Shown here: piece by piece, positions 1-6,316 of the stretch
How positions within the stretch are numbered: the stretch's first letter is position 1
Layout of the letters: the number at the start of each line of letters is the position of its first letter
DNA from: Oscillospiraceae bacterium
GTDB taxonomy: Bacteria; Bacillota_A; Clostridia; Oscillospirales; Oscillospiraceae
Length of the DNA: 13,580 bases
Direction of reading: 5' to 3'
Assembly: GCA_017411665.1 (NCBI GenBank)
Contig: JAFQPT010000302.1
Location: forward strand, 1-13,580
The notes under the pieces: generated by a model
Database searches by the model: none
Seen by the model: the letters and a program-made list of their open reading frames with translations, nothing else
What the model was told of the DNA's origin: nothing
Made by a program: the position numbers and the translations under genes

Positions 1-20
1 CCCCCTTTAGGCAAGGGGGG
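1..20. repeat. GC-rich hairpin at the window edge
   Basis: Seen in sequence: CCCCCTT (1-7) and AAGGGGG (13-19) are perfect complements around the 5-nt loop TAGGC. The element begins at the first base of the window and may be longer. No T-run follows on the plus strand. It could be the end of a palindromic repeat or a terminator for a gene lying to the left. Confidence 0.5.
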
Positions 21-318
21 CTTGTTGTGCCTCTTCACATCGGAAATTCGAATACGTCGGCCCCTGCAGAAGAAACGGAATGACAACGACAACTTGAAAG
101 AAATACACACTAAACAAGGTAACCATAGCTGTCATACCGACCGAACGAACGAAGCGAGTGGATAAGTGACACCCCAAATCTTTGATTTGGTTGGTGGAAC
201 TTATGCCTTGCGCTGTGTATCTCTCTATTAGGTGCATCTCTCACCGAGGGGATTCTTCGATTCCGCTGCGCTTCACTCAGAATGACAGTTTCTTTTTAAT
301 ATATCTCCCCGCACGCAA
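21..318. other. Gene-free stretch made of degenerate palindromic repeats
   Basis: No convincing gene is present. Open frames here are short, lack a good ribosome binding site and translate to low-complexity sequence typical of repeat DNA. Several repeat ends are visible. CGGAATGAC at 76-84 faces GTCATACCG at 131-139 as an imperfect inverted pair. A hairpin lies at 170-196, and an end of the GTCATTCTGAG type lies at 276-286 reading on the minus strand. The stretch reads as nested or decayed small palindromic elements between the window edge and the nitroreductase terminator. Confidence 0.5.
131..286. repeat. Small palindromic (MITE-like) repeat, degenerate
   Basis: The right end, read on the minus strand from 286, is GTCATTCTGAGTGAAGCG. 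It closely resembles both ends of the element at 6199-6316 (GTCATCCTGAGCGA...). The left end at 131, GTCATACCGACCGAACG, is a weaker inverted match, so the left boundary is uncertain. Inside, CACC CCAAATC (170-180) pairs with GATTTGG TT GGTG (184-196) around TTT, an 11-bp hairpin with a 2-nt bulge. No coding capacity is seen, so any movement would have depended on a transposase elsewhere. Membership of the widespread clostridial GTCATTCTGAGCGAAG repeat family is from memory and was not searched. Confidence 0.5.
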
Positions 319-348
319 AAACACCCGACACAGTTGTGTCGGGTGTTT
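319..348 (-). terminator. Rho-independent terminator of the nitroreductase unit (possibly bidirectional)
   Basis: A perfect 14-bp inverted repeat, AAACACCCGACACA (319-332) and TGTGTCGGGTGTTT (335-348), is separated by GT. It begins 10 nt beyond the nitroreductase stop codon (358-360). On the minus strand the stem runs into GTTTTTGCG, a short U-tract. On the plus strand the 3' side TGTTTGTTGTTTC is also U-rich, so it could also stop transcription coming from the left. Confidence 0.85.
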
Positions 349-357
349 GTTGTTTCT

Positions 358-879
358 TTATTCTGCGAAGTATACGTAGTTTTCTTTTCTGGGTCTTGCA
401 TTGGGATGCTTTCCGTCGGGATAGCCCAGTGCCAGATGGCCGATGCCTTCGTATTCTTCGGTGATGCCCAGCTCACGCAGGATTGCCTTACCTTCTTCGG
501 TCTCAAATTCTTCCTTTGCGCGGTGAATCCAGCAGGTACCCAGACCCAGAGCATCTGCCGCCAGCATCATGTTGCCCATGATGAGGCTGCCGTCATATAC
601 ACGGTGGGGAGAGTCCTTCTTGGCAAGAACAATCAGAATCGCAGGTGCGCCGTAGAAGGGGTCGAAGCTCTCATCTCCCCAGATTTTCGCATTCATCGCG
701 GAAATGCGGTCACGCAGCTCCCGATTGGTCACCGCAATAATCAGACCGGACTGGTTGTTTCTGCCGCAAGCGGCATAGGTACCTGCCTCGGTGATCTGCT
801 CGATCATTTCGCGGGTAGGCAGCTCGGGCTTATATCTGCGGATACTTCTTCTGTGAAGGATCTGTTCCAGTGTATTCAT
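358..879 (-). CDS. Nitroreductase-family FMN oxidoreductase (173 aa)
   Basis: This is a small nitroreductase-fold flavoprotein, expected to be a cytoplasmic FMN-dependent NAD(P)H oxidoreductase; the physiological substrate cannot be told from sequence. The N-terminal motif RRSIRRY (residues 10-16) is the characteristic FMN-phosphate-binding arginine cluster. Other family features are AACGRNNQ (36-43), YGAPAILIV (76-84), the helix NMMLAADALGLGTCWI (103-118) and GHLALGYP (147-154). At 173 aa it matches the short single-domain members and is not truncated. The start overlaps the upstream lipoprotein stop by 1 nt (TAATG on the minus strand). An AGGAAGG ribosome binding site lies inside the end of that gene, so translational coupling is likely. 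A terminator follows directly. The family call is firm; detoxification, redox or nitroaromatic reduction would be guesses. Confidence 0.9.
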   Translation of the reverse strand: MNTLEQILHRRSIRRYKPELPTREMIEQITEAGTYAACGRNNQSGLIIAVTNRELRDRISAMNAKIWGDESFDPFYGAPAILIVLAKKDSPHRVYDGSLIMGNMMLAADALGLGTCWIHRAKEEFETEEGKAILRELGITEEYEGIGHLALGYPDGKHPNARPRKENYVYFAE

Positions 880-2102
880 TATTCAGCACCTTCCTGCGTT
901 TCGGTGGATGCGGGGCTGGTGCCGTACTGAGAGATGGGGATGTAGTTGAGTGCATCGTAATCCAGCTCAGTATCAATACCGGTGGTGCCGGGATTTTCAA
1001 AGTGCCACCATTCGTTGTCAATGGTCTTGAAGCCTACAGATTCCATAATCTCGGTCATGTAATCTACATTATTCTTCAAGGTCCATTCCCAGCTTTCGCT
1101 GCTGGTGCGAGCTGCCGCTTCGCTGAAATCGTGAACCTTAGTGGGCATACGCAGCTCCTTGCCGGATGCGCGGTTGACCAGAGAAATGTCCACAGCGCGG
1201 CCCAGAGAGTGCATATCATTGTTGCCTGCAAAGTCAACGGTAGCCTCCAGCTTGTCCTGTGCGGAAGCAGGACGGTATGCATCATAAATCTTAATGGTAT
1301 AGCCCGCCTGGTCGAACAGTTCGTATGCTTCCATCAGCATCTTGGCAGTGGATTCTTCCAGCAGAGGTACTGCGGGATACAGTGCTTCGCCAACCACATT
1401 TTCCACAGAGCTCAACTGCAGGTTGAAGTCTGCACCGGGCATGAGGACACGCAGGTCTACTGCGCCTTCCAGTTCAACATAGGTAGCGCGTTCGGTCAGG
1501 TAGTCATCAGAACAGTATACGATGCTGCCATCCTTCATTTCACACAGATAGAAGCCGCTGTTCTTGCCGTAAACGGTCAGTTCTTCGCCAAAGCCGATCT
1601 GGCAGAAGACAATACCGCCGGTGTGGGGTTCGCTGCGGCAGTTGAGCGTGTCTGCCATGCAGGTGTAGGTCTGCGCATTGAGAGGCTCATAGTCTTCATC
1701 GCTGATTCTGTTCTTCAGCAGAGTTGCCTTTCTCATGCGTTCGGTTTCGGGATCGTCACATTCCAGGAACCAGCTGTGAACCCAAGCGGTGATGCCGGTA
1801 GGCAGATTGACCTGGATCCATTCACCATCGGTGGTGACCTTCGTGACTGCAGTGCCCTTTGCCATAACACTCTGGAAGTTGCCCGGGATGGCATCGGGTT
1901 CGGAAGCCGGCTGGGTGTAGTATCTGGTACCGTCAACACGTGCGAAGTACAGATTGGGGTCGCCGGTTTCGACTACTTCGGGGCTCGGAGATACGGATGC
2001 ATCGTCATCAGCATTATCATCGGCGCCGCCGCAGCCGCACAGTCCCAGCAGCATAACAGCCGCCAGCAGCAGTGCGAGAACTGATTTCAAGTTCATCTTC
2101 AT
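879..2102 (-). CDS. Lipoprotein with SH3-like region and VanX-type D-Ala-D-Ala dipeptidase domain (407 aa)
   Basis: Predicted surface lipoprotein acting on cell-wall peptides. Residues 1-24 form a lipoprotein signal: KMNLK, a hydrophobic stretch, then LCGC with Cys24 (or Cys22) as the lipidated residue. An acidic Ser/Pro/Asp-rich linker follows (27-48). Two SH3-like segments can be argued: about 50-113 (ending in TAWVHSWFLE) and about 145-205 (with TLNCRSEPHTGG, like bacterial SH3b LNVRSGPG). The C-terminal half (about 208-370) is a peptidase M15D/VanX-like domain. It has Arg277 in YDAYRP, zinc ligands His298 and Asp305 in MHSLGRAVD, and catalytic Glu364 with zinc ligand His367 in EWWHF, so it is probably active. 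Whether it cleaves free D-Ala-D-Ala or muropeptides is unknown. The start is supported by TAGGAGG 7 nt upstream. It is the first gene of a two-gene unit; VanY-like DD-carboxypeptidase is the alternative name. Confidence 0.85.
   Translation of the reverse strand: MKMNLKSVLALLLAAVMLLGLCGCGGADDNADDDASVSPSPEVVETGDPNLYFARVDGTRYYTQPASEPDAIPGNFQSVMAKGTAVTKVTTDGEWIQVNLPTGITAWVHSWFLECDDPETERMRKATLLKNRISDEDYEPLNAQTYTCMADTLNCRSEPHTGGIVFCQIGFGEELTVYGKNSGFYLCEMKDGSIVYCSDDYLTERATYVELEGAVDLRVLMPGADFNLQLSSVENVVGEALYPAVPLLEESTAKMLMEAYELFDQAGYTIKIYDAYRPASAQDKLEATVDFAGNNDMHSLGRAVDISLVNRASGKELRMPTKVHDFSEAAARTSSESWEWTLKNNVDYMTEIMESVGFKTIDNEWWHFENPGTTGIDTELDYDALNYIPISQYGTSPASTETQEGAE
889..895 (-). promoter_or_regulatory. 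Ribosome binding site of the nitroreductase gene, inside the upstream gene
   Basis: On the minus strand AGGAAGG lies 9 nt before the ATG at 879. It falls within the last codons of the lipoprotein gene, whose TAA overlaps that ATG as TAATG. This fixes the nitroreductase start and suggests ribosomes finishing the first gene feed the second. Confidence 0.7.
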
Positions 2103-2179
2103 TATTTTTCCTCCTACAAAATGTCATTTGAATTTCTGTAATATGTAAATATTCGTTTCTTCAAATATTCTGATTTCAG

Positions 2180-2269
2180 GTCCAAATTTCGACATATCAA
2201 CCCATTACACCGAGATAAATGCCCGATTTACGGTCTTTTCGCCCCACTTGGACACCACTCATTGTAATG
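2180..2269 (-). ncRNA. Candidate structured 5' leader (possible pseudoknot) of the lipoprotein gene
   Basis: Read as minus-strand RNA, three helices can form. CATTACA (2269-2263) pairs with TGTAATG (2209-2203). GTCCAA (2253-2248) pairs with TTGGAC (2185-2180). Between them ACCG-TAAAT pairs with ATTTA-CGGT around CGGGC, with a TCT bulge, using the region from about 2234 to 2209. The first two helices cross, so together they make a pseudoknot; the third shares one base with the first. The element starts almost exactly at the start site expected from the candidate promoter at 2277-2306 and ends about 80 nt before the gene. I do not recognise it as a known riboswitch. Helices this short can arise by chance. 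Confidence 0.3.
2188..2194 (-). promoter_or_regulatory. Spo0A-box-like heptamer TGTCGAA
   Basis: TTCGACA on the plus strand (TGTCGAA on the minus strand) matches the Spo0A box core. The 11-mer AAATTTCGACA containing it (2184-2194) recurs exactly at 2423-2433. The site lies downstream of the candidate start site, inside the leader. A heptamer match alone is weak, and whether this organism has Spo0A is not visible here. Confidence 0.2.
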
Positions 2270-2276
2270 TAGCTAT

Positions 2277-2306
2277 AGTATACGAAGATATTTTATCACT
2301 CACCAA
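2277..2306 (-). promoter_or_regulatory. Candidate sigma-A promoter for the lipoprotein-nitroreductase unit
   Basis: On the minus strand TTGGTG (2306-2301) and TATACT (2282-2277) are separated by 18 nt. A start site near 2270 would give a leader of about 170 nt. This is the best match in the 2103-2363 gap, but the -35 is imperfect. Confidence 0.45.
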
Positions 2307-2363
2307 AAATCATTACCACCACATTTTGTAACTTTTACCAGATTATTTCAGCAATTTGATAAC

Positions 2364-2400
2364 AAAAACAGCCAAAATGCGTATCATTTTGGCTGTTTTT
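2364..2400 (-). terminator. Rho-independent terminator of mutL (U-tracts on both sides)
   Basis: A perfect 16-bp inverted repeat, AAAAACAGCCAAAATG (2364-2379) and CATTTTGGCTGTTTTT (2385-2400), surrounds the loop CGTAT. It lies 80 nt beyond the mutL stop codon. On the minus strand the stem is followed by GTTATC after its own run of five Us. The plus strand also has a long T-run (2396-2409), so it could act both ways, but no plus-strand gene ends nearby. Confidence 0.85.
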
Positions 2401-2426
2401 TTGTTTTTTCGATTCAATTTGAAAAT

Positions 2427-2433
2427 TTCGACA
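2427..2433 (-). promoter_or_regulatory. Second Spo0A-box-like heptamer TGTCGAA
   Basis: This is TTCGACA on the plus strand, within the same 11-mer AAATTTCGACA found at 2184-2194. It lies between the mutL stop and its terminator, an unlikely place for control of mutL, so a functional role is doubtful. Confidence 0.15.
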
Positions 2434-2480
2434 CACTTCCGCAATCTGTATTATTTGCAATAAAGTGTTGTTTCCCCCAC

Positions 2481-4589
2481 TCAGACAATGCGGTCAAACT
2501 GCTTGTCCAGCTGCGTTTTTGTGTATGTCACGGACACAGGTCTGCCATGGGGACAGTATTTGACGGTACCGCTCAGCACTGCTTCCGCAAGGGCTGCAAG
2601 CTCCGCCGGCTGAGAGGATTTCCCCGCCTTGATAGCCGCCTTGCAAGCCACGGTTTTCAGCAGCTCCTGACGAACCTGCTCATAGGTCACCGCTCTGCCG
2701 GAGCGCAGATTTTCGCACAGCTCTTCCACACAGCCTCTGCCGTCGGCAATGTCGATATCCGCAGGAACACCGCGCAGCATCAGCGCATCGTCGCCAAACT
2801 GCTCCAGCTCATAGCCCAGCTGTTCAAAGACCTCAATATTGTCCCACACCAGCTGATAGTCTTCTCTGCTCAGACGAATGACCTCGGGCATCAGCAGCAT
2901 CTGACCGGGTGCATCTGCCTTGTAAGCAGACAATCTGTCGAAATGGATGCGTTCATGGGCTGCATGCTTGTCAATGAGGGTCATCTTTCCTTCGTGCTCC
3001 ACTACGATGTAGGTATTCAGCACCTCGCCAACCACGCGGAACACAACCTTTTTCACTTCGGGCAATACTTCCTGCTCCGGCTCTTCCAAAACCTCCTGTA
3101 CAGGGGGGTCTTCCGCCTTGGGCTCCTCATAGAAGTTGCCGAGGACGCTTCGCAGAAAATCCTCCTCACTGCGGCGCACATCTTCCATAGTGACCTTCAC
3201 CTCGGGCTTTTCGGGAGGCATCTGCACAATGGGCTCCATCGTCAATGCGATTTCATCCTGCACCACAGGTTCCTGCACCACAGGGGGCATCTTGGCAGGC
3301 TCAATATCCCGGGCAGGGATTTCGGGGCGTTCATACCGCTGCCGTTCGGGCACAGGGCTTGCCGCATCCCGCATAACAAAGGACTTTTTCAGCTGCAGGG
3401 GAATGTCATAGCGTTCCCGCTCTCTGCCGTCGGCAGTGGGAATGATTTTGCCCTGCTCATCATATTCCACACCCTCCAGCGGGTCTTTCTTCCGTTCGGG
3501 CTTCACCGACACTTCCTTGGCAGGATAATGCCCGTTTTGATCGAAAAACGCATCATTTTTCTTCCAGTAGCGCTGCTGCTGTGCTTCCTGCTTCAGTCGG
3601 TCTTCCCGCTCCACAGCCTCCAGACAGGTGTAGTAAACAGCATCATAAACCTGCTTTTCATTGGAAAACTTCACTTCTGCCTTGGTGGGATGCACATTCA
3701 CGTCTACGCTGCCGAAGGGAATGTCGATATACAGCACGCAGTAGGGGAATCGTCCGCTCAGCAGTCGATTGCGGTATGCCATTTCCAGTGCTTTCTGCAT
3801 CATGGGAGACTTGACTGCTCTGCCATTGACGTAGAAGTACTGTCCCGTGCGGTTGCCGCGGCCTTCCGCAGGTGAGGACACATAGCCCGTAACCTTCACA
3901 AACTCATCCACGGGGTCGCAGGCAATCATATTCTTCGCCGACTCTCTGCCCAGCAGATGATACACACAGGATTCCTTTTTCCCGTCACCGGGAGAGAAAA
4001 ACTCTTCCTTGCCATCCTTAATGCAGCGGACGGAAATATCCGGTCTGCCCAGCGCACATTTCATAGCAGCCTGCACACAAGCGGTACCTTCCGCCTTGTC
4101 GCTTTTCATAAATTTCAATCGGGCAGGGGTATTGAAAAACAGGTCACGAATGATCATGGTGGTGCCTTCGGGACAGCCTGTTTCATACATTTCCTGAATA
4201 TCCCCTGCAGTCAGCGTCATGCGCACACCACTGCCCGCACCGGTGCGGCGGGAGGTCATTTCAATGCGGGAAACCGCAGATATCGCTGCCAAAGCTTCAC
4301 CGCGGAAGCCGAAGGTGCCGATACGCTCCAGACCTCGTTCATCCGCCAGCTTACTGGTGGCATGACGCAGAAAGGCAATGCCTGCATCCTCGGGAGACAT
4401 TCCCTTGCCGTCATCGGTGACGCGGATATAGGTCATGCCGCCCTTGCGGATTTCTACGGTAACCGTACGGGCACCTGCGTCAAAGGCATTTTCCATCAGT
4501 TCCTTGACCACAGAAGCGGGGCGGTCTACCACCTCACCTGCTGCAATGAGGTCAGCCACATGAGGAGAAAGTATATTAATTTCGGACAT
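2481..4589 (-). CDS. mutL: DNA mismatch repair protein MutL, endonuclease type (702 aa)
   Basis: MutL couples mismatch recognition by MutS to strand removal. The N-terminal GHKL ATPase is intact: IAAGEVVDRPASVVKE (15-30) and ENAFDAGA (33-40) with general base Glu30 and Mg ligand Asn34, DDGKGM (59-64), and GTFGFRGEAL (91-100). A long Pro/Glu-rich linker (about 330-510) holds the tandem PVVQE repeat. The C-terminal domain has the nicking-endonuclease motifs: DKHAAHE (540-546, usually DQHAxxE), ACK (648-650), CPHGRP (679-684) and a final FDR. QMLLMP (563-568) fits a beta-clamp-binding motif. It should therefore nick DNA itself, as in bacteria without MutH. The start is supported by CGGAGG 7 nt upstream. 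It diverges from miaB and has its own terminator, rather than following mutS as in many Firmicutes. Confidence 0.97.
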   Translation of the reverse strand: MSEINILSPHVADLIAAGEVVDRPASVVKELMENAFDAGARTVTVEIRKGGMTYIRVTDDGKGMSPEDAGIAFLRHATSKLADERGLERIGTFGFRGEALAAISAVSRIEMTSRRTGAGSGVRMTLTAGDIQEMYETGCPEGTTMIIRDLFFNTPARLKFMKSDKAEGTACVQAAMKCALGRPDISVRCIKDGKEEFFSPGDGKKESCVYHLLGRESAKNMIACDPVDEFVKVTGYVSSPAEGRGNRTGQYFYVNGRAVKSPMMQKALEMAYRNRLLSGRFPYCVLYIDIPFGSVDVNVHPTKAEVKFSNEKQVYDAVYYTCLEAVEREDRLKQEAQQQRYWKKNDAFFDQNGHYPAKEVSVKPERKKDPLEGVEYDEQGKIIPTADGRERERYDIPLQLKKSFVMRDAASPVPERQRYERPEIPARDIEPAKMPPVVQEPVVQDEIALTMEPIVQMPPEKPEVKVTMEDVRRSEEDFLRSVLGNFYEEPKAEDPPVQEVLEEPEQEVLPEVKKVVFRVVGEVLNTYIVVEHEGKMTLIDKHAAHERIHFDRLSAYKADAPGQMLLMPEVIRLSREDYQLVWDNIEVFEQLGYELEQFGDDALMLRGVPADIDIADGRGCVEELCENLRSGRAVTYEQVRQELLKTVACKAAIKAGKSSQPAELAALAEAVLSGTVKYCPHGRPVSVTYTKTQLDKQFDRIV
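3257..3284 (-). repeat. Tandem 15-nt duplication in the MutL linker
   Basis: CCTGCACCACAGG occurs at 3257-3269 and 3272-3284, a 15-bp period. It encodes the repeated pentapeptide PVVQE / PVVQD in the disordered linker and keeps the reading frame. It is probably a harmless linker-length duplication. Confidence 0.7.
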
Positions 4590-4630
4590 AAAAATTCCTC
4601 CGATCTTCGCTCAACAATTCGTCAACAAGT

Positions 4631-4645
4631 GCAGGAAAATCCTGC
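4631..4645 (-). promoter_or_regulatory. Palindrome in the mutL leader
   Basis: GCAGGA (4631-4636), AAA, TCCTGC (4640-4645) is a perfect 6-bp inverted repeat between the candidate mutL start site (about 4653) and the mutL ribosome binding site. It could be a small leader hairpin or an operator. No T-run follows it, and it does not match the Firmicute LexA box. Confidence 0.45.
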
Positions 4646-4659
4646 GTTTGAGTGCTTTC

Positions 4660-4688
4660 ATTATACAGGAATGATATTGTAAAATCTA
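4660..4688 (-). promoter_or_regulatory. Candidate mutL promoter
   Basis: On the minus strand a perfect TATAAT (4665-4660) lies 17 nt from a poor -35, TAGATT (4688-4683), giving a leader of about 64 nt. The -10 is convincing and the -35 is weak. It overlaps the divergent miaB promoter (4677-4705). Confidence 0.55.
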
Positions 4689-4705
4689 CTGCTATTTGTT
4701 ATAAT
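4677..4705 (+). promoter_or_regulatory. Sigma-A promoter of miaB (and probably the downstream operon)
   Basis: TTGTAA (4677-4682), a 17-nt spacer and TATAAT (4700-4705), with TG one base upstream of the -10 (extended -10). This is the strongest promoter match in the window. Transcription should start near 4712, about 50 nt before the miaB ATG, which is preceded by AGGAG at 4752-4756. Confidence 0.8.
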
Positions 4706-4761
4706 GTTAGAATACAAAATTATGCTCAAATTTCGATTTTTTCATAGATATAGGAGTTTTT

Positions 4762-6171
4762 ATGGCTTACAAACGCATTGAACTGGATCAGGCATCCATT
4801 GACAAGCAGCTTCTGATCTGCGACCGCATCGCAGCAAAGCTGGACAGTGACCCCAAGCCCAGACTGGCAATGGTAGACACCTACGGCTGCCAGCAGAACG
4901 AAGCAGACAGCGAAAACATCCGCGGCTACCTTGCTCGCATGGGCTACGGCTTCACCGATAACGAATACGAAGCAGATGTGGTCGTCATCAACACCTGCGC
5001 CATCCGTGAACACGCAGAAATGCGCGTACTGGGCAACGTCGGTCATCTGACCCACACCAAAAAGGAAAACCCCAATCAGATCATCGCAGTGTGCGGCTGC
5101 ATGGTACAGCAGCCCCACATGGCAGAAAAGCTGAAGAAGTCCTATCCCATCGTGGATATTGTGTTCGGACCTCATGACCTGTGGCGCTTCCCCGAGCTGC
5201 TGGAAAAGAAGATGGGCCAGAAGAAGCGTGTTTACGCAGTTGAGCCCAGCGATGGCACCGTTCACGAGGGCATTCCTCAGGTACGCACCCACGGTGTGAA
5301 GGCATGGCTGTCCATTATGTACGGCTGCAACAACTTCTGCACCTACTGTGTCGTTCCCTATGTCCGCGGCAGAGAACGTTCCCGCCGCCCCGAAGAAATC
5401 GTTGCGGAAGCAAGGCGTCTGGTAGCGGAGGGCTACAAGGAAATCACTCTGCTGGGCCAGAACGTCAACTCCTACGGCAAGGATCTGGCTACCACCGTTG
5501 ACTTTGCAGACCTGCTGCGCATGATCAACGATATCGAAGGCGAATTTATCATCCGCTTCATGACCTCTCACCCCAAGGACGCAACTGAAAAGCTGTTCAA
5601 GACCATGGCGGAATGCGAAAAGTGCGCACATCAGCTGCACCTGCCCGTACAGGCAGGCAACAGCCGCGTGCTGCAGGCTATGAACCGCCGCTACACCCGC
5701 GAAAAGTATCTCAGCCAGGTAGAGCTGGCTCGCAAATATATGCCCGATATCGTGCTGACCACCGATATCATTATCGGCTTCCCTGGGGAAACCGATGAAG
5801 AATTTGAAGACACCCTGACTCTGGTCGAGCAGGTGCGCTACGACAGCATGTTCACCTTCATTTTCTCTCCCAGAAAAGGCACTCCCGCCTATTCCATGGA
5901 CGACCCCTTTACCCGCGAACAGAAGCAGGTGCGCTTCGACCGTCTGGTAGAAGCGGCAAACCGCATTTCCACCGAAATCCACGCGAGCTACGAAGGCAAG
6001 ACCGTTCCCGTACTGGTAGACGGCGTCACCGAAAGCGGTGAGCTGTCCTGCCGCACCATGGGCGGACGTCTGGTGCGCGTACAGGGTGACGAAAGCCTCA
6101 TCGGCAAGTTCCTGCAGGCGGAAATCACCGGCAGCAACACCTGGGCGCTGTACGGAAAACTGGTAGATTGA
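4762..6171 (+). CDS. miaB: tRNA-2-methylthio-N6-dimethylallyladenosine synthase MiaB (469 aa)
   Basis: MiaB is a radical-SAM methylthiotransferase that adds the methylthio group at C2 of i6A37 in tRNAs reading UNN codons, acting after MiaA. The N-terminal UPF0004 domain carries the three cysteines of the auxiliary [4Fe-4S] cluster: Cys43 (YGCQQNEADSE), Cys79 (INTCAIRE) and Cys113 (CGCMVQQP). The radical-SAM motif is Cys189/193/196 in YGCNNFCTYC, followed by the family signature VRGRERSR. GQNVNSYG and HLPVQAGNSRVLQAMNRRYT are also present. A C-terminal TRAM domain (about 406-469) should bind tRNA. Length is normal and all catalytic cysteines are present. The start is supported by AGGAG 5 nt upstream. 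Its partner MiaA is encoded 3.6 kb downstream on the same strand. Confidence 0.97.
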   Translation: MAYKRIELDQASIDKQLLICDRIAAKLDSDPKPRLAMVDTYGCQQNEADSENIRGYLARMGYGFTDNEYEADVVVINTCAIREHAEMRVLGNVGHLTHTKKENPNQIIAVCGCMVQQPHMAEKLKKSYPIVDIVFGPHDLWRFPELLEKKMGQKKRVYAVEPSDGTVHEGIPQVRTHGVKAWLSIMYGCNNFCTYCVVPYVRGRERSRRPEEIVAEARRLVAEGYKEITLLGQNVNSYGKDLATTVDFADLLRMINDIEGEFIIRFMTSHPKDATEKLFKTMAECEKCAHQLHLPVQAGNSRVLQAMNRRYTREKYLSQVELARKYMPDIVLTTDIIIGFPGETDEEFEDTLTLVEQVRYDSMFTFIFSPRKGTPAYSMDDPFTREQKQVRFDRLVEAANRISTEIHASYEGKTVPVLVDGVTESGELSCRTMGGRLVRVQGDESLIGKFLQAEITGSNTWALYGKLVD

Positions 6172-6198
6172 GCACATTCTTCGTTCTACTTATTTGTT

Positions 6199-6316
6199 TG
6201 TCATCCTGAGCGACAGCGAAGGATCTCAAACACACGAAAGAACTAAAAATTCAATCTGCAAGCCCGATCGTATCTTTGAGAGCCTTCACTTCACATTCGT
6301 TTCGTTCAGGATGACA
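6199..6316. repeat. Palindromic intergenic element (MITE-like) between miaB and mutS
   Basis: TGTCATCCTGA (6199-6209) and TCAGGATGACA (6306-6316) are perfect 11-bp terminal inverted repeats. Inside, GAAGGATCTCAAA (6218-6230) pairs with TTTGAGAGCCTTC (6275-6287) with one mismatch. The 118-bp element could fold into one long imperfect hairpin in RNA. It has no coding capacity. Its ends resemble the right end of the repeat at 131-286. It fills most of the 220-bp miaB-mutS gap, so it may separate, attenuate or process the transcript. The short hairpin GTTGC-ATC-GCAAC follows at 6346-6358. I see no strong mutS promoter in the remainder. Confidence 0.75.

Noticed and set aside
7..379. Short open frames in the left repeat region (7-237 minus, 182-379 plus)
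   Set aside because: They run through palindromic repeats and a terminator, lack ribosome binding sites and show no protein-like features.
870..2084. 404-codon open frame antisense to the lipoprotein gene
   Set aside because: It is a shadow of a gene with clear family motifs, has no recognisable domain of its own, and its translation is typical of antisense coding DNA.
2547..3875. 442-codon open frame antisense to mutL
   Set aside because: Lies fully within mutL; lacks a ribosome binding site and known motifs. Stop-free length reflects codon bias of mutL.
4631..4645. LexA/SOS operator upstream of mutL
   Set aside because: The palindrome GCAGGA-TCCTGC does not match the Firmicute box GAAC-N4-GTTC, and none was seen nearby.
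4726..6177. 483-codon open frame antisense to all of miaB
   Set aside because: Striking for covering the whole gene, but translation is Ala/Val/His/Cys-rich with no motif, while miaB has every catalytic residue. Codon bias explains it.
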